64,000 nt of DNA, taken from assembly GCA_036490475.1 (NCBI GenBank), contig DASXDT010000005.1, positions 496,001-560,000 of the forward strand. The letters are read 5' to 3'. Position numbers and translations under genes: made by a program. Below the pieces are notes generated by a model. The model worked only from the letters and a program-made list of their open reading frames with translations, ran no database searches and was not told where the DNA came from. Origin of the DNA: Candidatus Tumulicola sp. (GTDB taxonomy: Bacteria; Vulcanimicrobiota; Vulcanimicrobiia; Vulcanimicrobiales; Vulcanimicrobiaceae). Positions 38,594 through 47,672 of the stretch are shown in pieces (positions within the stretch are counted from its first letter, which is position 1; each line of letters begins with the position of its first letter).

Positions 38594-38670
38594 AACTAAA
38601 GTCGGCGGCAGCGCCAGAGTCCCATTAGCCGACGCGGAAACTGGCAGATGGGCGTCGTAATGGGGTAGCC

Positions 38671-39042
38671 ATGAACCGCTTGAAGGTTGTGGCTACCTCG
38701 GCCGTCGCTGCTGCCGGTATAATGGCCGCGCTGGGCGCGCTTCCTGTGCGTGCCGAAACGATCTATTTTCAGTTTCCCGCGTTACCGGGACCCGTCGCGA
38801 ACTGCCAGTGGTTCGACGATAACATCAACGACCGTTCCGACGACGCGCTCGTGCGACAGACCGACCTGATCTACAATCGGCTGGCCTTGACGGCGAACAC
38901 GAATGCGAGTGTGACCGGAAGCGCGCCCACGAAAGCCGGCGCTCAAGTGGTGCAGTTCGACGTCGGAAGCCGCTTGATGTGCGCCGAGTCACAGGTCATG
39001 CATCCCGAACAGGCCGAGCCTTCGCCTTCTCCGCTCGAGTAA
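38671..39042 (+). CDS. Small exported protein of unknown function
   Basis: A 123-residue protein with a signal peptide (KVVATSAVAAAGIMAALGALPVRA). The mature part has two Cys (VANCQWFDD, RLMCAES), which could form a disulfide, and a Pro/Ser-rich C-terminus. No family is recognised. A plus-strand terminator follows at 39078-39104, so it is a single-gene transcript. Its 3' end overlaps the convergent AlkB-like gene by 47 bp. Confidence 0.6.
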   Translation: MNRLKVVATSAVAAAGIMAALGALPVRAETIYFQFPALPGPVANCQWFDDNINDRSDDALVRQTDLIYNRLALTANTNASVTGSAPTKAGAQVVQFDVGSRLMCAESQVMHPEQAEPSPSPLE

Positions 39043-39619
39043 GGGTCGCCGTTCGAACCCGGAATGCCAAGCTGATGCGGCCGCCGATTGAGGCGGCCGT
39101 TTTTGGTATGCCGTGATCGTAGTGCAGCTGCGTCTCGTAACTCATCACCAGCAAGCTGCCGGGTTCGAGGTCGATGTCGAAGCTACGCCGCGGGCGGGTC
39201 TTGCTGCGAATCGTCATCAGCCGCGTGGCGCCTAACGATAGCAGCGCGATCGGAAAACCGGGCACGATCTCATCAATGTGATCGTTGTGCGGTGCGACGC
39301 TGTCGCCGCCGCCGCGATACCAGTTCAACCCGACGCTATTGAACTCGACGCTGCATGCGGCCACGACCGCCGCCCTCGCTTCGGGTAGCGGATCTGGCGG
39401 CAGCCCGTCTTCAAGCCGGAACCACGACACGAGCCTCGGAACGTCGACGTCGCGATCGTACATCCGCCGGCGCTCGCTGCGCCATTCGATGCCCTCGCGC
39501 AACGTGGCGTACCACTGCGCCGCGGTGGCGGCGTCGACCGCTCCGGGCGCGTACGTTATGCGTCCGGATGAGTCGTCGACTAAGGTGCGGGGACCGCGTC
39601 CAAACAATTCGGTTTGCAT
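38996..39619 (-). CDS. AlkB-like 2-oxoglutarate/Fe(II) dioxygenase
   Basis: A 207-residue protein of the AlkB family. The iron ligands are the HxD of GDSVAPHNDHIDE and the distal His of LHYDHGIPK; the Arg of GGRISLAFR binds 2-oxoglutarate. NSVGLNWYRGGGDSVAPH is the N-x-Y-x-x-G-x-D signature of AlkB homologues that reverse alkylation damage in nucleic acids. The short length and lack of other domains match ALKBH2-like bacterial members. Its start lies just beyond the terminator of the neighbouring minus-strand gene. Confidence 0.88.
   Translation of the reverse strand: MQTELFGRGPRTLVDDSSGRITYAPGAVDAATAAQWYATLREGIEWRSERRRMYDRDVDVPRLVSWFRLEDGLPPDPLPEARAAVVAACSVEFNSVGLNWYRGGGDSVAPHNDHIDEIVPGFPIALLSLGATRLMTIRSKTRPRRSFDIDLEPGSLLVMSYETQLHYDHGIPKTAASIGGRISLAFRVRTATLTRAEKAKARPVRDA
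39078..39104 (+). terminator. Intrinsic terminator after the 38671-39042 gene
   Basis: An 8-bp GC stem (CGGCCGCC / GGCGGCCG, 6-nt loop) followed by TTTTT on the plus strand. It lies inside the 3' part of the opposing AlkB-like gene. Confidence 0.75.
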
Positions 39620-39633
39620 TGATAACTTCGAAC

Positions 39634-39664
39634 AAAAAAACGCGCGACCGGCGGCCGCGCGTTT
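39634..39664 (-). terminator. Intrinsic terminator after the 39689-40213 gene
   Basis: A 9-bp stem (AAACGCGCG / CGCGCGTTT) with a 9-nt loop; read on the minus strand it ends in a run of seven T. It separates the exported-protein gene from the AlkB-like gene. Confidence 0.8.
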
Positions 39665-39688
39665 CGTTGACGTTAGAAACGATTGGCG

Positions 39689-40213
39689 TTACGGGTGAGC
39701 GTAGATGCCCCGTTGGAGTGCCGGGAGATGCGGACTCTTCCACTTCGTGCCGTCGGCGAACGTGATCTTTAGCGGGATACATTTCGCTAAACCGGTCTGC
39801 AGCGGAAATACGTTGCGATTCAAGCCGAACTGATGCTTGATCTCGGCGCCGGGCGAGAACGTTCCGACGTCCTGCACTTCGGCGACCAAGCGGCCGTTCG
39901 CCACGAGTCCGAACTCGATATGCGACATCACGACGTTGGTGACGTTCTTGTAATCGATGCTCAGGGTGGGGTTTCCGTTGACCGGATATTGGTAGTAGTT
40001 GTATCCGTACACGCTCGGCCAGCCCCAATACGGGCCGCCCGGATAGTATGCCGGCGAGTAACCGCCCGACATATAGACGTTGCGTTGCGGGTTGCAGTTG
40101 TTGACTTGGATCGGATGCGGCGTCGTAACGTGCGACATCGCGCCGGCCACGCCGGGCGCTACGGCCAACGCCAGCACCGCGGCACCAAAGAATAAGCGAG
40201 CCGTTTTCTTCAT
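39689..40213 (-). CDS. Exported protein of unknown function
   Basis: A 174-residue protein with a signal peptide (LFFGAAVLALAVAPGVAGAMS). The mature N-terminus is Tyr/Gly/Pro-rich (YMSGGYSPAYYPGGPYWGWPSVYGYNYYQYP), followed by an immunoglobulin-like beta domain (PTLSIDYKNVTNVVMSHIEFGLVANGRLVAEVQDVGTFSPG). The function is unknown. The ATG is preceded by GGAACC-like bases only. A good terminator lies downstream, so it is probably monocistronic. Confidence 0.65.
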   Translation of the reverse strand: MKKTARLFFGAAVLALAVAPGVAGAMSHVTTPHPIQVNNCNPQRNVYMSGGYSPAYYPGGPYWGWPSVYGYNYYQYPVNGNPTLSIDYKNVTNVVMSHIEFGLVANGRLVAEVQDVGTFSPGAEIKHQFGLNRNVFPLQTGLAKCIPLKITFADGTKWKSPHLPALQRGIYAHP

Positions 40214-40279
40214 AGGTTCCTTTACGGAGAAAAGAGCGAAGGGAGTTAGCCCTCCCTTTCTGCGCGCGCCGCATTGAAC

Positions 40280-40801
40280 CTAGGCGAGCAGGTTGCGCGC
40301 GTTCTCGGCGACGACGGTCGCCCCCGGAGCCACCGTTTGCGTTCCCGACGGGCCGTCGATCGTAACCGATCCGCTGCTGACCCGCACGATGGTCTGGCCA
40401 CCGTCGGCCACAGACACGCGGAACGTGCCGGGCTTGGCGGGTCGTACGGTCGCCGTCGGCGTGTCGATCTGGCCCTGGGATCCGGCGGGAGCGGTCACGT
40501 CGACGTTCCCCGCGGCAATCTGAATTTCGGCAGCACCGGCGTCAAGGTCGACCAATCGCACCTGGGTATGCGCCTCGAGCCGTAGGGTTTGGCCGCCGAC
40601 CCGTAGCGAGGTGTGTGAGCCATCGCCGGTCGCCACAAAGTCGCCGGCGGAGAGCGTCGCGGACGGAACCGCCGCCTCTTGCAAACCCGTATCGGCACGG
40701 ACGATCGAAACGTCGCCCGAAACGTCGGCAAGCTGCGCCGGCGCATCGGCCTTGGCAACAAGCGGCCCGGACAGTGCGGCAAAAAACGTGACCGAAAGCA
40801 T
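40280..40801 (-). CDS. FecR-domain exported protein
   Basis: A 173-residue protein with a signal peptide (MLSVTFFAALSGPLVAKADA) and one FecR-like beta domain: LADVSGDVSIVRADTG, LSAGDFVATGDGSHTSLRVGG, LRLEAHTQVRLVDLD, then beta repeats with GTFRVSVADGGQTIVRVSSGSV. Full FecR regulators carry a membrane helix and a cytosolic part, both absent here, so this is a free periplasmic domain of unknown role. The ATG at 40801 has AAGG 5 nt ahead and is preferred to the GTG at 40813. Confidence 0.75.
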   Translation of the reverse strand: MLSVTFFAALSGPLVAKADAPAQLADVSGDVSIVRADTGLQEAAVPSATLSAGDFVATGDGSHTSLRVGGQTLRLEAHTQVRLVDLDAGAAEIQIAAGNVDVTAPAGSQGQIDTPTATVRPAKPGTFRVSVADGGQTIVRVSSGSVTIDGPSGTQTVAPGATVVAENARNLLA

Positions 40802-40930
40802 CACACCCTTCACACCTCAATCATACTCCGTCATGACGAAGAGTTTACTTAGGAATGACTAAGAATTTCTTCGGCGCCTGCGACAGGTCAACGCAGCTTG
40901 CGTGCGTATGGAAAACTCCGGAGGTTCGAA

Positions 40931-41215
40931 ATGAAAAAGATTTCAGACAATCAAACGCGACGGGATTTTGTACGCAGTGCTTCGTTGCCGCTCGTCGGAG
41001 CGATGCTATTCGCAGCAAATACTTCGATCGCATCGGCGAAGGGCTCGCAAGCGCAATTTAAATATCAGAGTAAGCCGAACGGTGGCAAGAAATGTTCGGG
41101 TTGTAAATTCTTCGTCAAGGGCAAAACGGCAACCGCAAACGGTACGTGCACCCTGGTCGATGGAGCGATCAGCCCCAACGGTTGGTGCATCGCGTACCAG
41201 GCGAAGACGAGCTAG
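40931..41215 (+). CDS. High-potential iron-sulfur protein (HiPIP), Tat-exported
   Basis: A 94-residue protein with a Tat signal (TRRDFVRSASLPLVGAMLFA) and the four-cysteine pattern of HiPIPs: CSGCKFF, then GTCTLVDG, then NGWCIAYQ, holding one [4Fe-4S] cluster. HiPIPs carry electrons in the periplasm between membrane complexes, or support photosynthetic and respiratory chains. GGAGG lies about 7 nt before the ATG. The adjacent genes give no obvious partner. The short length of the mature part is normal for this family. Confidence 0.88.
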   Translation: MKKISDNQTRRDFVRSASLPLVGAMLFAANTSIASAKGSQAQFKYQSKPNGGKKCSGCKFFVKGKTATANGTCTLVDGAISPNGWCIAYQAKTS

Positions 41216-41225
41216 CGCTCCAAGA

Positions 41226-42413
41226 CTACACGATCTCGAATAGCGCCGCAGCGCCCATTCCGCCGGCAACGCACATCGTCACGACGGCGTAGCGGGCGTT
41301 GCGCCGTTTTCCCTCGATGAGCGCGTGCATCGTGCAGCGCGTTCCCGTCATGCCGTATGGATGACCGATCGCGATGGCACCACCGTCGACGTTATAGCGC
41401 TCGGGGTCGATCCCCAGCGCGTCGCGACAATAAATCGCTTGCACGGCGAACGCTTCGTTTAACTCCCACAGATCGATGTCATCGACGCGCAATCCGCATC
41501 GCGCGAGCAGTTTTGGAACGGCCAACGCCGGTCCGATGCCCATGTCGGCGGGTTCGCAGCCTGCGACCGCGTAGCCGCGCAGAATTCCGAGCGGCGTCAG
41601 ACCACGTTCGCGCGCTAGTGTGGCGTCCATGACGACGGCAACTGCCGCACCGTCGGAGAGTTGCGAACTGTTGCCGGCGGTGATCGTCGTATCCGCGATG
41701 CCCGGAACCGCGCCCTGTAGCGCAGCCAGCGCCTGCAACGTCGTCTCGGGACGGTTGCCTTCATCGCGTTGCAGCGCGACGCGTTCTTCGCGGACGCCGT
41801 TGCCGTCGCGAACCAGTTTCCAAGACGTCAACGCAACGATCTCGGCGTCGAATCGTCCGCTGGCCTGCGCGCGCGCCGTTCGCGCCTGGCTCTCGACCGA
41901 GTATTCGTCTTGGCGTTCTCGCGAGATATCGTACCGTTTCGCCAGTGCGTCGGCCGTGAACAACATCGGCATATACACGTCGGGCGCATGACGCAGCAGC
42001 CATGCATCGGTATAGTTCGTCAGGTTGACGTTCGGCTGCACCAAGCTGATCGATTCCACGCCGGCCGCGACGACGATGCGTGCGGTTCCGGTCTGAACGC
42101 GCATTGCGGCGCCGACGATCGCGTCTAAACCCGACGCGCAGTACCGCGAGATCGTTTGTCCCGGAACCGTGACCGGACAGCCGGCGCGCAACGCCGCCGT
42201 TCGCCCGATGTTATTTCCCGTCGCGCCTTCGGGCAGGCCGCAACCCACGACGACGTCCTCGACTTCTGCGGGCGATACGCCGGCGCGGTTCAACGCGTGT
42301 GCGATCGCGTGGCCCGCAAGTTCCGCTCCCGACGTGCGATTGAACGCTCCGCGGAACGCACGTCCGATCGGCGTACGTGCGACCGAGACGATCGCCGCGT
42401 CAGACACCGGCAT
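41226..42413 (-). CDS. Acetyl-CoA acyltransferase (thiolase)
   Basis: A 395-residue thiolase cleaving 3-ketoacyl-CoA. It has the active-site Cys in [12 protein letters not shown] (about residue 88), the His in [16 protein letters not shown] and the second Cys in [14 protein letters not shown]. The ATG at 42413 begins [22 protein letters not shown], the usual N-terminus; the longer open frame is inside the upstream gene. It overlaps the end of the FadB/J-type gene by 14 bp. With the two genes upstream it completes beta-oxidation. Confidence 0.94.
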   Translation of the reverse strand: MPVSDAAIVSVARTPIGRAFRGAFNRTSGAELAGHAIAHALNRAGVSPAEVEDVVVGCGLPEGATGNNIGRTAALRAGCPVTVPGQTISRYCASGLDAIVGAAMRVQTGTARIVVAAGVESISLVQPNVNLTNYTDAWLLRHAPDVYMPMLFTADALAKRYDISRERQDEYSVESQARTARAQASGRFDAEIVALTSWKLVRDGNGVREERVALQRDEGNRPETTLQALAALQGAVPGIADTTITAGNSSQLSDGAAVAVVMDATLARERGLTPLGILRGYAVAGCEPADMGIGPALAVPKLLARCGLRVDDIDLWELNEAFAVQAIYCRDALGIDPERYNVDGGAIAIGHPYGMTGTRCTMHALIEGKRRNARYAVVTMCVAGGMGAAALFEIV

Positions 42414-44376
42414 ACCACATCGGGCCGCCGCGGTACGGCGGGAACCCATAGCCATACACGTATGCGATGTCGATGTCGCCGGCGCGTAATGCGACGCCGT
42501 CCTCGAGCAACGTCCGCCCGCGATCGATGAGTGCGCGCAGCAGCCGTTCGCGAATCTCCTCATCGGCGACCGAGCGACGAACGACGCCGGCTCGCTGCGC
42601 TTCTTCGGCGAACAACGCTTCGACCGCCGGATCGTCGATCGGCGTGCGACCGTGTCCGACGCTGGAATCGTACCGATAATAACCGGCCGACGTTTTTTGT
42701 CCTAAACGTCCGAGGTTGACGAGGTGCCCGACAATTCCCGAGCGATCGGCACCGAGGCGTCCCGTGTTGGCGATATGCCACGCGACGTCGATTCCCGACA
42801 GGTCCGACATCGCGAACGGTCCCATCGCGAAGCCGAATTCCGTCATCACGCGATCGATGTGCGCGACGCCCGCTCCTTCTTCCGCCAATGCAATCGCCTC
42901 ACGCACGTAATCGAAGATCATACGATTTCCGATGAACCCGAACGCATTACCCGAGACGACTGCCTTCTTTCGCAGCCGTTTGGCGAGCGCGAACGCGGTT
43001 GCCAGGGTCGTGGCCGACGTTCGCTCGCCGCGCACGATTTCGAGCAACGGCATGATGTTGGCCGGCACGAAGAAGTGTAGCCCGACAAATCGTTCGGGGC
43101 CTCCGACGGCCGACGCGAGTTCGTCGATGTCGAGCGTCGACGTATTGGTTGCAAGGATTGCATCGGGAGCGACGACCGCATCGAGTTTCCGAAATGCCGC
43201 AAGTTTGGCGTCGAGCTTTTCAACGATCGCTTCGATGACGAGGTCCAACGTCCGGAGCGCCTCGACATCGTCTGCGAATGCGATCGAGCGCCCCATCTCC
43301 CACGCGTCTTTCTGCGCGAGATTCCCCTTGCGCACGCGGTAGGCCAGCGTCTCCATCACGGTCCGTCGCGCACGCTCCACGGCTCCGTCATCCGGGTCGA
43401 CGACCGTTACGCTATAACCGGCTTGCGCTAATGCCAGCGCTATGCCGCTGCCCATCGTACCCGCGCCCAGAACGCCGGCGTGCTGCAGCGGACGCGCAGT
43501 TGCACCATCCAGGCCCGGAACGTCGGTCAGCCTACGCTCTGCGAAAAAGAGATGGCGCAATGCGGCCGATTCGCCCGATGCGGCGAGTTCTCCGAACAAG
43601 CGCGCTTCGTGCGCCAGCCCTTCGTCAAACGGCATCGTCACCGCGGCTGCAACGGCGTCGACGATGGCGTGCGCGGCGCGTCCGCCGCGATCTTCGGGCG
43701 GCAGCGCCTTGTGCGCCCTCGCGACAACGAACGGCAGCGCTTGGGCTGGGACGCTCGGGCCGAGCGATGCAGTGATTTCTGCCAACCGCCGTTTCTGCAC
43801 TTCTCCGTTTGCGAGCGATTTGAGCGCAACCTCGACCGGATTTTCCTCGACAACGCGGTCGAGGATACCGAGTTCCAAACATCGCCGGGCATCCTGCGTG
43901 CGGCCCCGCAACGCAAACTCCAAGGCGGCCTGCGGGCCGATCGCGCGCGGCAGACGCTGCGTGCCGCCGGCCCCGGGCAACAACCCTAATCGCACTTCCG
44001 GCAACGCGAAAGTCGAGCGCTCGGTAGCGATGCGAACATCGCATGCCAGCGCGAGTTCCAACCCGCCCCCGAGACACGCTCCGTCGATCGCCGCAATCGT
44101 CACCTGCGTACTTCGACCGATTGCCGCAACCACGTCGCGCACCGAGACCGGACGATCGACCGGCGGCGCTGCGAAATCGCCGACATCGGCGCCCGCGCTA
44201 AATGTGCCGCCGGCTCCGCACACGATCAAGGCCGAACACGCCTCGTCTCGTTCGGCGGTGGCGAGCGCTTCGACGATCTCCGCCGAATACGCAAACGACA
44301 TGGCGTTAACGGGCGGACGATCGAGCGTCAGCACCGCGACGCGCCGCGCACCTGCGTCGACGAAGCGAACGTCCAA
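42400..44376 (-). CDS. Bifunctional enoyl-CoA hydratase / 3-hydroxyacyl-CoA dehydrogenase
   Basis: A 658-residue fatty-acid oxidation enzyme of the FadB/FadJ type. The N-terminal crotonase domain (about residues 1-190) has [29 protein letters not shown]. The dehydrogenase domain begins near 300 with [20 protein letters not shown] (NAD-binding Rossmann), followed by [40 protein letters not shown] and the C-terminal domain. Its start lies 3 bp after the acyl-CoA dehydrogenase stop. Confidence 0.94.
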   Translation of the reverse strand: MDVRFVDAGARRVAVLTLDRPPVNAMSFAYSAEIVEALATAERDEACSALIVCGAGGTFSAGADVGDFAAPPVDRPVSVRDVVAAIGRSTQVTIAAIDGACLGGGLELALACDVRIATERSTFALPEVRLGLLPGAGGTQRLPRAIGPQAALEFALRGRTQDARRCLELGILDRVVEENPVEVALKSLANGEVQKRRLAEITASLGPSVPAQALPFVVARAHKALPPEDRGGRAAHAIVDAVAAAVTMPFDEGLAHEARLFGELAASGESAALRHLFFAERRLTDVPGLDGATARPLQHAGVLGAGTMGSGIALALAQAGYSVTVVDPDDGAVERARRTVMETLAYRVRKGNLAQKDAWEMGRSIAFADDVEALRTLDLVIEAIVEKLDAKLAAFRKLDAVVAPDAILATNTSTLDIDELASAVGGPERFVGLHFFVPANIMPLLEIVRGERTSATTLATAFALAKRLRKKAVVSGNAFGFIGNRMIFDYVREAIALAEEGAGVAHIDRVMTEFGFAMGPFAMSDLSGIDVAWHIANTGRLGADRSGIVGHLVNLGRLGQKTSAGYYRYDSSVGHGRTPIDDPAVEALFAEEAQRAGVVRRSVADEEIRERLLRALIDRGRTLLEDGVALRAGDIDIAYVYGYGFPPYRGGPMWYAGV

Positions 44377-44379
44377 GAT

Positions 44380-46206
44380 TTACACGCCTGTTCGCTTGGA
44401 ACGGTCGGCATCGAATTGCGCGTCGCTCAGCCGGCCGACCTCAGACGATCCGCTCATCACTTGCTGCGCGAACCAGGCGGCCTGTGAAAGCACGTGCCGG
44501 GCGTAGAACGCCGCCGTCGCCAGCTTCGCCTCGTAAAATTCGCGGTCCGCGCCGGACTCCGCTAATCTCGTCGCGGCAATCGATGCAGCGCGCGCCATCT
44601 GCCAACCGCCCGCAATGACTCCCCACATCTTGAGATACGGCACGCTGCAGGCGGACGCGAGATTGAAATCGGCTAGCGCCGTCATGCCCAGCCATTGCGA
44701 CGTTTCATCGAGCAGCCGCAGCGCATTCGCTAGTGCGGTGCCGGCAACCCGAACGTCGGCGTTTGAAGAAGCCGTGCATTCCCGCGCCGTCTGCGCCATA
44801 CGTCCGCCGAAGGTTGTCGCGGTCGCGCCCATATCGCGCAAGAGTTTTCGTCCGAGCAAATCGAGCGACTGGATGCCGGTCGTTCCTTCGTAAATCGTCG
44901 TGATACGAACGTCGCGATAATATTGCGCGATGCCCGTTTCTTCGACGTATCCCATGCCTCCGAAGATCTGCAATGCATTAGAGCACAAATCGATGGCGTT
45001 CTCGGTACACCAGCCCTTCACGATCGGCGTCATAAACTCGACGAGGGCGCGATGCTCTTTGCGCACGCGCTCGTCCGGGTGCCGTAGGGCGAAATCCATC
45101 GATGCCGACGTAACATACGACAGCGCGCGCATCGCTTCGATGGTCGCTTTCTGCCACATCAGCATTCGCTGCACGTCGGGATGGCGCGCGATCGGCAGCG
45201 CGTCTTTTGACGATCCGGGTTCGAGGCTGCGGCCCTGCACGCGCTCGCGCGCGAACTCCAGCGACGCTCGATACGCGCGGTCCGCCAAGCCGATGGCTTG
45301 AACGCCGACCGAAAACCGCGCCGCGTTCATCATGACGAACATGTACTCTAAACCGCGATGCGGTTCGCCGATCAAGTATCCGAGGGACCCACGTCCGCCT
45401 TCGCCGATGCTCATGGTACACGTAGGATTACCGTTGATGCCGAGCTTGTGTTCGATGCCGGTGCACACCATCTCGTTGGGTTCGCCCAACGAACCGTCGG
45501 CGTTCACCACGAATTTGGGGACGACGAACAGCGAGATGCCTTTGGTGCCGGCCGGCGCGTCGGGTAATCGCGCCAAGACCAGATGCACGATGTTCTCGGC
45601 CATGTCGTGCTCGCCGAACGTGATGAAGATCTTCTGTCCGGTCAAGCGATAGGCGTCGCCGTCGGGAACGGCTTTGGTGCGCACCTGCGCGAGATCCGAG
45701 CCTGCCTGCGGTTCGGTCAAGCACATCGTTCCGGTCCATCGTCCCGAGACGAGATGCGGAATATACGCCTGCTTCTGTTCTTCCGAACCGGCCAGCTCGA
45801 TGGCTTCGATTGCGCCTTGATTCAATAACGGGCCGTTGGCGAATCCGATGTTGACCGCGTTCCACATCTCGAGCGTCGGACCGAGCAAAATCTGCGGCAA
45901 TCCCTGGCCGCCGTATTCGGCCGGGACCGCCAAGCCGATCCAGCCCGCTTGCGCAAACTGCTTGTACGCCTGCGGAAATCCGGGCGGCGTGCGAACCGTG
46001 CCGTTGTCGAAGGTGCAGCCTACCGTATCGCCGGCACGGTTGAGCGGCTCCAGAACGCCGGTCGCGAAGGCGGCCGCTTCATCCAGCACCGCATCGAGCA
46101 CGTCGGGCATCTCCTCGCAACCCGGCAACGCGGCGATGTCGTCGAACGGCACGAGTTCGCGTAGCACGAATTGCATGTCGCGGAGCGGGGCGCGGTATTG
46201 ATTCAT
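44380..46206 (-). CDS. Acyl-CoA dehydrogenase, long type
   Basis: A 608-residue flavoprotein doing the first step of beta-oxidation. It has GTMCLTEPQAGSDLAQVRT (substrate and FAD region), MNAARFSVGVQAIGLADRAYRAS and QIFGGMGYVEETGIAQYYRDVRITTIYEGTTGIQSLDL with the catalytic Glu-Gly region. The extra C-terminal helical domain (from about residue 470) is typical of the AidB/AcdA-like long family. First gene of a three-gene operon with the hydratase-dehydrogenase and thiolase. Confidence 0.94.
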   Translation of the reverse strand: MNQYRAPLRDMQFVLRELVPFDDIAALPGCEEMPDVLDAVLDEAAAFATGVLEPLNRAGDTVGCTFDNGTVRTPPGFPQAYKQFAQAGWIGLAVPAEYGGQGLPQILLGPTLEMWNAVNIGFANGPLLNQGAIEAIELAGSEEQKQAYIPHLVSGRWTGTMCLTEPQAGSDLAQVRTKAVPDGDAYRLTGQKIFITFGEHDMAENIVHLVLARLPDAPAGTKGISLFVVPKFVVNADGSLGEPNEMVCTGIEHKLGINGNPTCTMSIGEGGRGSLGYLIGEPHRGLEYMFVMMNAARFSVGVQAIGLADRAYRASLEFARERVQGRSLEPGSSKDALPIARHPDVQRMLMWQKATIEAMRALSYVTSASMDFALRHPDERVRKEHRALVEFMTPIVKGWCTENAIDLCSNALQIFGGMGYVEETGIAQYYRDVRITTIYEGTTGIQSLDLLGRKLLRDMGATATTFGGRMAQTARECTASSNADVRVAGTALANALRLLDETSQWLGMTALADFNLASACSVPYLKMWGVIAGGWQMARAASIAATRLAESGADREFYEAKLATAAFYARHVLSQAAWFAQQVMSGSSEVGRLSDAQFDADRSKRTGV

Positions 46207-46233
46207 GGCTGAACGTGATTCGACACAATTGAA

Positions 46234-46261
46234 GCGGCCCCGCTCAAACGAGCGAGGCCGC
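46234..46261 (-). terminator. Weak hairpin after the 46290-47519 gene
   Basis: An inverted repeat (GCGGCC-C-CGCTC / GAGCG-A-GGCCGC, 4-nt loop, one mismatch). The downstream minus-strand bases are only moderately T-rich (TTCAATTG), so termination is uncertain. Confidence 0.4.
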
Positions 46262-46289
46262 GGACATGTCCGTTCGATCCGGTGGATCG

Positions 46290-47519
46290 TTACTTGCTAA
46301 GTTCCTGAACGGTGTTGCTGTTGGAGTCGGTGAAATACAGCACCGTGTTCGCGTCGGAAGTTCCGACCGCAGTGATGCTTCGAATCGCTCCGCCGGTGCC
46401 GGTGTCGACCACCTTGGTGGCCAAAACTTTACCCGTGGATTCCACTTCGATCAGCTCGTTGGTCTTGCCATTCGCGACGATCACGTTTCCGTTCGGAAGC
46501 GCGGTCAAGGAGATCGCACCGCTAAGGGGAGCGCCCGAAAGCACCACCTTGGCGTTCTTGGCTTGGGGCCCGGTGAACGTCTTGCCGTTAGAACCGATCT
46601 TCACGGAACCGGCTCCAAAGAAGTTGTTGTATACGTTTGCGAACGAATATAAGATGTTGCTCGATCCGTCGATAACAAACAACGTACCGTCCGAAAACGC
46701 GTTCTTCTGGTAGAAGCCCAACCCCGTCGGTCCAAGCACGCTTCCGGGCTTGCCCTTATTGACCTTAAACCCCGTGATAACGGCCGTCACCGGCGGGTTC
46801 TTTTGTTGCGTCCCCAAGTCGATGCGATTGACCGATCCGGTCGTGGCATCGCCAACCCAGAAGCCGGGGCCTGGGGGATACGAAACGCCGATGTCGACGA
46901 ACGTGCCGCCATACGGCTGCGTCAGACCGCTTCCGCTGATCTTTTGAAAAATCTTCCCTTGTGGAGAAACCGACGCGACATCCTTAGCCGTAGAGCCCGG
47001 CCCATACAGATAACCGTACAGCGGCTCGGCTGCGAGCCCTGCGCATCCTTTGAGATCGGTCGACGCGATTAAGTGCACCGGCTTCGAGCCGGCCTTCGCT
47101 AGCAGCACTTCTTCGGTCGTGCCGTTACCCATCACGCCGTTCTTATCGGCATAGTTACAGACGACCAAGTCGCCCTTCTTAAATTTTCCGCCGCCGTACG
47201 GCGATTTCGAGATGTACGTAATGCCCGCCGGCGTTTGATCGCCATTCGTCGTATCGACAGTCGATCCGATTTGCGTTTGCTTTGTCAGCGTTTTCAACAC
47301 CGACGTTGCATCGACATCCGGCTGCACGCCATTCGACACCATTCCGGGACTCGAGATTTGCCCCGCGCTGTTGACGTCGGCAATTCCTGAACCCGCATTC
47401 GCCGATCCCGCATTTATAGATCCCGCGTTTGCCGATGGGACAGTTGAATTCGTTCCTGCCGCTGAGCAAGCGCTGGCTAATAGAACCAACGCCGCCGCGC
47501 TAAGTGTTTTACTCCGCAT
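46290..47519 (-). CDS. Propeller-like lipoprotein
   Basis: A 409-residue lipoprotein with signal TLSAAALVLLASACSAAG, followed by a short Asn/Ala/Gly repeat (SANAGSINAGSANAGS). The body has SMP-30/NHL-like strands, for example LFVIDGSSNILYSFANV, LTALPNGNVIVANGKTNELIEV and YFTDSNSNTVQELSK, each ending in a turn. The ATG at 47519 is chosen because the signal begins there. It is divergent from the HExxH peptidase gene. Fur-like motifs lie just upstream, so expression may follow metal supply. Confidence 0.75.
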   Translation of the reverse strand: MRSKTLSAAALVLLASACSAAGTNSTVPSANAGSINAGSANAGSGIADVNSAGQISSPGMVSNGVQPDVDATSVLKTLTKQTQIGSTVDTTNGDQTPAGITYISKSPYGGGKFKKGDLVVCNYADKNGVMGNGTTEEVLLAKAGSKPVHLIASTDLKGCAGLAAEPLYGYLYGPGSTAKDVASVSPQGKIFQKISGSGLTQPYGGTFVDIGVSYPPGPGFWVGDATTGSVNRIDLGTQQKNPPVTAVITGFKVNKGKPGSVLGPTGLGFYQKNAFSDGTLFVIDGSSNILYSFANVYNNFFGAGSVKIGSNGKTFTGPQAKNAKVVLSGAPLSGAISLTALPNGNVIVANGKTNELIEVESTGKVLATKVVDTGTGGAIRSITAVGTSDANTVLYFTDSNSNTVQELSK

Positions 47520-47570
47520 GCAGGGCGACTTCGACCGCTCGTTCGACGCCCCTCCCGCATAATGAGGCTT

Positions 47571-47620
47571 TATTATCGCATTGTTAATCAAAATCATTAT
47601 CGCAAGTCATCATTATCGAT
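47571..47620. promoter_or_regulatory. AT-rich Fur-box-like repeats in divergent region
   Basis: Three copies of ATTATCG lie at 47572, 47596 and 47612. On the minus strand, GATAATGATTTTGATTA (47601-47585) resembles the Fur consensus GATAATGATAATCATTATC, and a second GATAATGAT lies just upstream. The region is much more AT-rich than its surroundings. It sits between the lipoprotein (-) and peptidase (+) genes. Confidence 0.5.
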
Positions 47621-47672
47621 TTGCTAACCTCGCGGACACTCACGAGCAACCGTCTCAGCTCACGCTCAGCAA

